Origin: Spirochaetota bacterium
GTDB lineage: Bacteria; Spirochaetota; JAGLSM01; JAKPMW01
DNA length: 17,896 nt
Direction of reading: 5' to 3'
Assembly: GCA_029548715.1 (NCBI GenBank)
Contig: JAKPMW010000392.1
Span: forward strand, 1 to 17,896
Part shown: positions 13,094 to 17,896 of the stretch, one piece after another
Numbering within the stretch: position 1 is the stretch's first letter
Layout: every line of letters starts with the position of its first letter
Position numbers and translations under genes: made by a program
The notes under the pieces: generated by a model
Databases searched by the model: none
Told to the model about the DNA's origin: nothing
What the model saw: the letters and a program-made list of their open reading frames with translations, nothing else

Positions 13094-15523
13094 ATGGCCG
13101 AACGAGATTACAAATTTACCGCTATCGAAAAAAAGTGGCAGACATACTGGGATGAACACAAAACCTTCAAGGTAATTGAAGATCCTGCCATTCCTGAGGA
13201 CAAGCGGTTTTACTGTCTTGACATGTTTCCCTATCCATCCGGGGCAGGCCTGCATGTCGGCCACCCCGAAGGCTATACGGCCACCGATATTATCTGCCGC
13301 TACAAGCGCATGCGGGGCTATGCCGTCCTGCATCCCATGGGGTGGGATGCGTTCGGCCTGCCCGCTGAAAATTATGCAATCAAAACCGGGACACATCCCC
13401 GGACCTCGACCAACCGGAATATTGACAACTTTCGCCGGCAGATCAAGGCACTCGGGTTTTCGTATGACTGGGACCGGGAAGTCAGTACCTGCAATGAGGA
13501 CTATTTCCGCTGGACACAGTGGATATTCCTCCAGCTTTTCAAGGCCGGGCTCGCCTATCAGGCAGTTGTTCCTATCAACTTCTGTCCTTCGTGCCGGACT
13601 GGTCTGGCCAACGAGGAAGTCAAGGATGGAAAGTGCGACCGCTGCCAGAGCGTCGTCGAACGCAAGGATATGAAGCAGTGGATGCTCAGGATCACGGCCT
13701 ATGCTGACAGGCTCCTCAAGGATCTTGATCTTTTGGACTGGCCCGAGCCGATCAAGCTGATGCAGCGCAACTGGATTGGACGATCTCTGGGTGCTGAAGT
13801 TGATTTTTCCGTAGATGGATCAGCGCAGGTCTTGCGGGTGTTTACCACCCGACCCGACACGCTTTTTGGCGCTACCTATATGTGTATTGCGCCCGAGCAT
13901 CCGCTTGTTGCCGAGTTGACAACGGATGCACAGCGTGAGGCGGTTGAGGCGTATGTGACGGCCGCAAAAAACAAGAGTGATCTTGAGCGGACCGATCTGG
14001 CCAAGGACAAGACGGGTGTCTTCTCAGGCTCCTATGCCGTCAATCCTGTCAATGGGCAAAAAATCCCGGTCTGGATTGCTGACTATGTTCTGATTTCATA
14101 TGGAACAGGTGCCATCATGGCGGTTCCCGCACATGACGAGAGAGATTTTGCCTTTGCAAAAAAATTCGGCTTGCCCATTGTTGAGGTTGTCAGCCTGGAT
14201 GGAAAGGCACATGGACAGCTTGATGAAGCGCTGACCATTGACGGGGTGGCCATCAATTCAGGCGAGTTTACCGGACTTCCGACGCCTGAGGTCAAGCAGA
14301 AGATCACAGCATGGCTTGCCGCAGCCGGCAAGGGCAGCGAGTCGGTTCAGTACAAGCTGAGGGACTGGGTATTTTCGAGGCAGCGCTACTGGGGTGAGCC
14401 GATCCCTGTTGTGCATTGTGCATCCTGTGGTGTTGTCCCGTTGCCCGAGTCTGCGCTCCCGCTGACCTTGCCGGAAGTCACCTCGTACCAGCCGACCGGC
14501 ACAGGTGAATCACCGCTGGCTGCCATGGATGAGTGGGTGCAGACGACCTGTCCATCCTGCGGGGGGCCAGCCAGACGGGAGACGGATACCATGCCGCAGT
14601 GGGCCGGGTCCTGCTGGTACTACATCCGTTTTCTTGACCCGAAAAACGATTCGGCTTTTGCCTCGGAAAATGCCATCAAATACTGGCTCCCTGTTGATCT
14701 GTACGTTGGCGGCGCCGAACATGCTGTGCTCCATCTTTTGTATTCCCGCTTCTGGCATAAATTTCTTTTTGATAAAGGATTTGTTCCTACACCCGAGCCG
14801 TTTACCCGTCTTGTCAATCAGGGCTTGATCCTGGGCGAGGACGGCCAGAAGATGTCAAAGTCACTGGGGAACGTGATCAATCCCGATGATGTGATTGCAG
14901 AACATGGGGCTGATGCCATGCGGCTGTATGAGATGTTCATGGGTCCTCTTGAGATGTCCAAACCCTGGAACACCAACGGGATACTCGGGATCCGCCGTTT
15001 TCTCGAACGGGCCTGGCGCCTGTACGAAAAGGAAATTGCAGAGGATCTGCTGGATGAGGATATTGAGAGGCTGCGGCACAAGACTGTGCGAAAGGTGACT
15101 GAGGATCTGGACTCGATGGCGTTTAATACCGCAATTTCGGCGCTCATGGTCTATGTGACCGAACTCGGAAAACGGGACACCATTTCCAGGACAGATGCCA
15201 GGACGCTTGCCCTCCTGCTCGCACCTTTTGCCCCACATCTTGGCGAGGAAGTCTGGGAGCGCATTGGTCACAAAAAGTCCATCTCCCGCGAAGCATGGCC
15301 TTCGTTCGACGCCGAGAAGACAGTTGATGACATGATTGAAATCGTGTTTCAGGTCAACGGCAAGGTGCGCGACAAGGTACAGGTTCCTGCGGGAATCAGC
15401 GGGCCCGAGATGGAAGCCCGCGCTCGTGCCAGTGAGAAGATGCATCCCTGGCTTGAGGGAAAGGAAATCCTCAAGGTGATCACAGTCCAGGGAAAGCTTG
15501 TGAACATTGTCATCAAGGGCTGA
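13094..15523 (+). CDS. leuS: Leucyl-tRNA synthetase
   Basis: This is a class I synthetase that charges all tRNA-Leu and hydrolyses misacylated products. The 809-residue product is full length. The HIGH motif is HVGH (54-57) after the YPSGAGL loop. A zinc module, CPSC...CDRC, lies near 160-190. The CP1 editing domain contains TTRPDTLFGATY and VPAHDERDF, whose Asp348 matches the editing Asp that contacts the amino group of the misacylated leucine analogue. A second cysteine pair group (CASC, CPSC) follows near 440-490. KMSKS is at 586-590, then the anticodon-binding helices and the C-terminal domain (VNGKVRDKVQVP). The ATG at 13094 follows GGAG (13082-13085). A weak promoter-like pair, TTGCTG (13016) and TATTTT (13040), lies upstream. 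No T-box leader is seen. Two tRNA-Leu genes lie within 1.2 kb. Confidence 0.99.
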   Translation: MAERDYKFTAIEKKWQTYWDEHKTFKVIEDPAIPEDKRFYCLDMFPYPSGAGLHVGHPEGYTATDIICRYKRMRGYAVLHPMGWDAFGLPAENYAIKTGTHPRTSTNRNIDNFRRQIKALGFSYDWDREVSTCNEDYFRWTQWIFLQLFKAGLAYQAVVPINFCPSCRTGLANEEVKDGKCDRCQSVVERKDMKQWMLRITAYADRLLKDLDLLDWPEPIKLMQRNWIGRSLGAEVDFSVDGSAQVLRVFTTRPDTLFGATYMCIAPEHPLVAELTTDAQREAVEAYVTAAKNKSDLERTDLAKDKTGVFSGSYAVNPVNGQKIPVWIADYVLISYGTGAIMAVPAHDERDFAFAKKFGLPIVEVVSLDGKAHGQLDEALTIDGVAINSGEFTGLPTPEVKQKITAWLAAAGKGSESVQYKLRDWVFSRQRYWGEPIPVVHCASCGVVPLPESALPLTLPEVTSYQPTGTGESPLAAMDEWVQTTCPSCGGPARRETDTMPQWAGSCWYYIRFLDPKNDSAFASENAIKYWLPVDLYVGGAEHAVLHLLYSRFWHKFLFDKGFVPTPEPFTRLVNQGLILGEDGQKMSKSLGNVINPDDVIAEHGADAMRLYEMFMGPLEMSKPWNTNGILGIRRFLERAWRLYEKEIAEDLLDEDIERLRHKTVRKVTEDLDSMAFNTAISALMVYVTELGKRDTISRTDARTLALLLAPFAPHLGEEVWERIGHKKSISREAWPSFDAEKTVDDMIEIVFQVNGKVRDKVQVPAGISGPEMEARARASEKMHPWLEGKEILKVITVQGKLVNIVIKG

Positions 15524-15552
15524 TTCCCCTTGTGAGGTCTTTAGCAAGATTG

Positions 15553-15593
15553 CAAAACCGTCATGAGTATCCCGGATACCCATGACGGTTTTG
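15553..15593. terminator. Strong bidirectional terminator between leuS and hldD
   Basis: CAAAACCGTCATG (15553-15565) is a perfect inverted repeat of CATGACGGTTTTG (15581-15593). Within the loop GTATC/GATAC adds a second stem. T-rich sequence follows on both strands (TTTTGTGTTTG on plus; TTTTGCAATCTTGC on minus). It serves both converging genes. Confidence 0.9.
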
Positions 15594-15623
15594 TGTTTGT
15601 GTGATGGGTATCCCGGATTCGGG

Positions 15624-16598
15624 TCAGGAAAGCCAGGCCCCTTTCATCAGGTACTCACGTACGTACTCCTGGACAGCGTCCTGGAGTGGCGTAAAGGGGG
15701 CTGTATACCCCGCCTCGCGCAGACGCGAGATGTCGGCACAGGTGTAGTACTGATAGCGCTCCCGGAGGTGAGAGGGCATATCCACGTATCTGATCTGCGG
15801 GGCGAGGTCCATCGCGAGGTAGACTGATGAAAGGAGTTCGTTAAAGCTGGAGGCGGTTCCGCTGCCGACATTATAAATCCCGTTTATATCTGGATGATCA
15901 AGAAAAAAGAGAATGACATCTGCTACATCCTTGAGCCAGACAAAATCCCGGCGCTGTTCGCCGTCGGCGAAGTCCGGACGGTGTGAGCGAAACAGGGGAT
16001 ACCCGCTTCCGGAGCTGATGGACTGCCATGCCTTGTGAATGACGCTGCGCATTTCACCCTTGTGGTATTCGTTGGGGCCGAATACGTTGAAAAACTTGAG
16101 TCCGGCCAGACGATGTTGCCAGCCCCTGTTGATGACGTGAAGATCAAAAGCCTGTTTTGAATATCCGTAGACGTTCAGGGGCTTGAGCTGTGTGCAGCTT
16201 GCCTCGTCATCACTGTAGCCAGCGCTCCCGTCCCCGTAGGTTGCAGCGCTGGATGCGTAGATGCAGCGGATCGCGTGTGTCAGGCACCAGCCCGCAAGAG
16301 ACACGGTCCAGGCATAGTTGTTTTCCATGAGATAATCTGCATTCGTCTCGGTGGTTGAACTGCAGGCACCCATGTGGATGACAGCTTCAATACCACCAGG
16401 ACTGAAACTCCCCCCACTGAGTCCTGAGATAAACGCATCGGGCCGGACTATGTCATGGTAGCGCAGTGATACCAGATTTTTCCATTTTTCGCCAGACCCG
16501 AGCCGGTCCACGATCAAGATATCCTGTCGTCCCCGCTTGTTCAACGCCCAGACAACGGCGCTTCCGATACATCCGGCCCCACCGGTCACTACAATCAT
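15624..16598 (-). CDS. hldD: ADP-L-glycero-D-manno-heptose 6-epimerase
   Basis: This NADP-dependent short-chain epimerase converts ADP-D-glycero-D-manno-heptose to the L-glycero form, the last step of heptose supply for LPS inner core, in the cytoplasm. The product has 324 residues, normal for the family. The Rossmann loop is TGGAGCIGS (5-13). HMGACSSTTETNADYLMENN is the HldD-specific segment after it. The catalytic YxxxK is Y144-GYS-K148 in LNVYGYSKQAFD. FFNVFGPNEYHKGEMRSV and RDFVWLKDVADVI are further HldD signatures. The ATG at 16596-16598 has AAGGAG 6 bases upstream on this strand and forms an ATGA overlap with the stop of the preceding PurD-like gene, suggesting coupled translation. hldE, gmhA and gmhB are not in view. 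Confidence 0.95.
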   Translation of the reverse strand: MIVVTGGAGCIGSAVVWALNKRGRQDILIVDRLGSGEKWKNLVSLRYHDIVRPDAFISGLSGGSFSPGGIEAVIHMGACSSTTETNADYLMENNYAWTVSLAGWCLTHAIRCIYASSAATYGDGSAGYSDDEASCTQLKPLNVYGYSKQAFDLHVINRGWQHRLAGLKFFNVFGPNEYHKGEMRSVIHKAWQSISSGSGYPLFRSHRPDFADGEQRRDFVWLKDVADVILFFLDHPDINGIYNVGSGTASSFNELLSSVYLAMDLAPQIRYVDMPSHLRERYQYYTCADISRLREAGYTAPFTPLQDAVQEYVREYLMKGAWLS

Positions 16599-17896
16599 GT
16601 GCTTCTCCTTTTGCCGCTGCTGCTCCAGGTTCCCAGCAGCCATTCATAGATTCGTCTGAACCTGTTGCTTCCGGGCATGCGCAATTGCCTGCGTTTTCCC
16701 GCCTCCCGGGCAAGCAGTGTGCGTCCGCCGATATCCTGGCGGCAGTGAACAGTATTGCTGCGGATCAGGGGTAATGCAGCAAGGTATGCAGTGTGTATCG
16801 TTTCGTCAATCCGGCTTCGCATGCAGACCAGAGAAAAGGCCCGTTCATTGTCGGTGTGATACGGAACAATGGCCGTCCCGGCCGGTGCGGGGGGAATATC
16901 GGTTTCTCCAAAGAACACGATAGAGATTGCGTGCATTGCCCGCGCCTCAAGCGAAAAGATCTCAAGCTCATCTCTCAGGGCGGCGAGACATGCCGGGATG
17001 AGCATGCGATGGACTGAAGCAAGGATGGCGTCAGCTTCGGGTGAAAGCAGACCGAATGCCAAACGCTGGAGATACGGATGGCCCTCATGCGAAACATGGA
17101 TGCGCAGGGTGACAAACCCGTGCCAGACGATTCCCTCACGGCGCAGGGCACCATGGAGCCGGCCAAGAATGCGTGAAGCAATACGCTTTGTGATCGGATC
17201 ACCCTCGTCAAGGGCTGGTGTAAATGCTCCGCAACCGGGTGTTGCCGGTCCTGTGTCATTATCCCCGGCCAGGATATCAAGTTCAGCACAACCGAGCATC
17301 TTCATGCATGTCCGATCGGAAAGTGCGATGAGGGAGAATTCACGCGATCGCTCACCGCAGACGATCGTAACAGGGTTTTTGTCACCGAAGATACCAGGAT
17401 GCGATGAGAGGAATTCAGAGAGTGCCGTTGTATCTGGAAAGAAAGGTACAATGTCATCCTGGATCCGCCTGGCCTCAATGCGCCATGGTCCCTTGTGGGT
17501 GGCTGCAAATGCAAGGGCTTCGGATGGGCTTGAGACAATTGTCCAGGGGAGGCGGGGGATATGATATCTGTCAAGCAGGGCGGAGAGGGTTTCGCCTTGC
17601 AAGACATGAGTCCGGCTCCCCCGGCCAAAAACAGGAATTCCGTTTGAGGAGAGATGGTCGCAGAGCTCGGCCGGGAGGCTGTGCGGCTGCGAAAGGAAAA
17701 TGAGGGCGATGCCCAGTTCCTGAGCCTGATTGGGGATATCCTCCAGCGTACCGGTCTCGAAGGGGGTGGCTGCGGGATGGATATGATCAGGATGCTCGCA
17801 GATCTGGTACAGACGGCTTGCCGGGCTGCCGATCGTGAGGGCGTGCATCAGTGCCGCTGAGGAGGGATCATCCCCGACAACGAGAATCGAGCGAAC
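16595..17896 (-). CDS. PurD-like ATP-grasp protein with degenerate active site (5'-truncated by window edge)
   Basis: The frame is open through the right edge. The 16 codons before the Met at 17848 (ILVVGDDPSSAAL) match the start of PurD (GAR synthetase, normally vLviGsGgREhAL), so the true start lies outside. Numbering from that Met, homology spans the whole enzyme. IPVFGRGS and the LPWTIVSS region correspond to the linker. DTGPATPGCGAFTPA (198-212) corresponds to the PurD DTGPNTGGMGAYSPA, and HCRQDIGGRTLLARE to its CRKDIGWRAIERE end. The ATP-grasp essentials are gone: the Lys/Gly-rich loop (KADGLAAGKGV in PurD) reads RIEARRIQDDIV. The Mg/ATP segment EFNxRFGDPE reads QRLAFGLLSPE. The N-terminal G-x-GGREH loop is lost. 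An Arg-rich tail of about 35 residues is added. It is likely a pseudoenzyme or has a new substrate, and is translationally coupled to hldD. Confidence 0.75.
   Translation of the reverse strand, partial: VRSILVVGDDPSSAALMHALTIGSPASRLYQICEHPDHIHPAATPFETGTLEDIPNQAQELGIALIFLSQPHSLPAELCDHLSSNGIPVFGRGSRTHVLQGETLSALLDRYHIPRLPWTIVSSPSEALAFAATHKGPWRIEARRIQDDIVPFFPDTTALSEFLSSHPGIFGDKNPVTIVCGERSREFSLIALSDRTCMKMLGCAELDILAGDNDTGPATPGCGAFTPALDEGDPITKRIASRILGRLHGALRREGIVWHGFVTLRIHVSHEGHPYLQRLAFGLLSPEADAILASVHRMLIPACLAALRDELEIFSLEARAMHAISIVFFGETDIPPAPAGTAIVPYHTDNERAFSLVCMRSRIDETIHTAYLAALPLIRSNTVHCRQDIGGRTLLAREAGKRRQLRMPGSNRFRRIYEWLLGTWSSSGKRRST

Noticed and set aside
16869..17564. Long plus-strand open frame opposite the PurD-like gene
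   Set aside because: It lies wholly antisense to a frame with clear PurD homology, and its translation is Ser/Arg-rich with no recognisable motif.
1..17896. Mobile elements, CRISPR arrays, tRNA-integrated islands
   Set aside because: No transposase, integrase, spaced repeat array or duplicated tRNA 3' end was found, although the tRNA island at 11850-12307 was examined for attachment sites.

Overview
The window is a densely packed bacterial chromosome segment of moderately high GC. The cell is Gram-negative: there is an ADP-heptose epimerase for LPS core, two lipoproteins and a membrane-anchored parvulin-type foldase. None of the three tRNA genes encodes its CCA end. A zapA gene followed directly by a 6S RNA looks proteobacterial. 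The short N-acetylglutamate synthase, the DUF3467 protein and the solitary CheX fit a deltaproteobacterium-like or other deep Gram-negative lineage better than an enteric one. I cannot name a genus. I saw no insertion sequence, prophage gene, CRISPR array or other sign of recent transfer.

Left part (1-8609, all plus strand): the 3' end of pheS, then pheT, a short coiled-coil protein of unknown function, zapA, and a 6S RNA filling the zapA-to-foldase gap. Next comes a run of envelope-flavoured genes: an anchored PpiC/SurA-like foldase, a HEAT-repeat-like solenoid protein, and two lipoproteins separated by one base. The first group links tRNA charging, cell-division-ring assembly and growth-phase control of RNA polymerase. 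The second looks like an uncharacterised envelope operon.

Middle (8610-12462): a DUF3467 gene on the minus strand abuts the last lipoprotein stop to stop. It is divergent from a short argA-type N-acetylglutamate synthase, which is followed closely by a CorA Mg2+ channel. A minus-strand phnW (2-aminoethylphosphonate:pyruvate aminotransferase) ends at a clear hairpin-plus-U terminator. A tRNA island follows: tRNA-Cys(GCA) and tRNA-Leu(UAA) on plus, and tRNA-Leu(CAA) on minus with its own promoter and terminator.

Right part (12463-17896): cheX, expressed from a promoter enclosed by an inverted repeat, then leuS. LeuS converges on a minus-strand pair, hldD and an upstream gene overlapping it by ATGA. 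A strong bidirectional terminator separates leuS from the pair. The upstream gene runs off the right edge and is a full-length homologue of PurD (GAR synthetase) whose ATP/Mg-binding residues are largely replaced. That degenerate PurD-like protein coupled to an LPS heptose gene is the most unusual item here. Second is a 34-codon twin CxxCG reading frame straddling the foldase/HEAT junction next to an A9 run.
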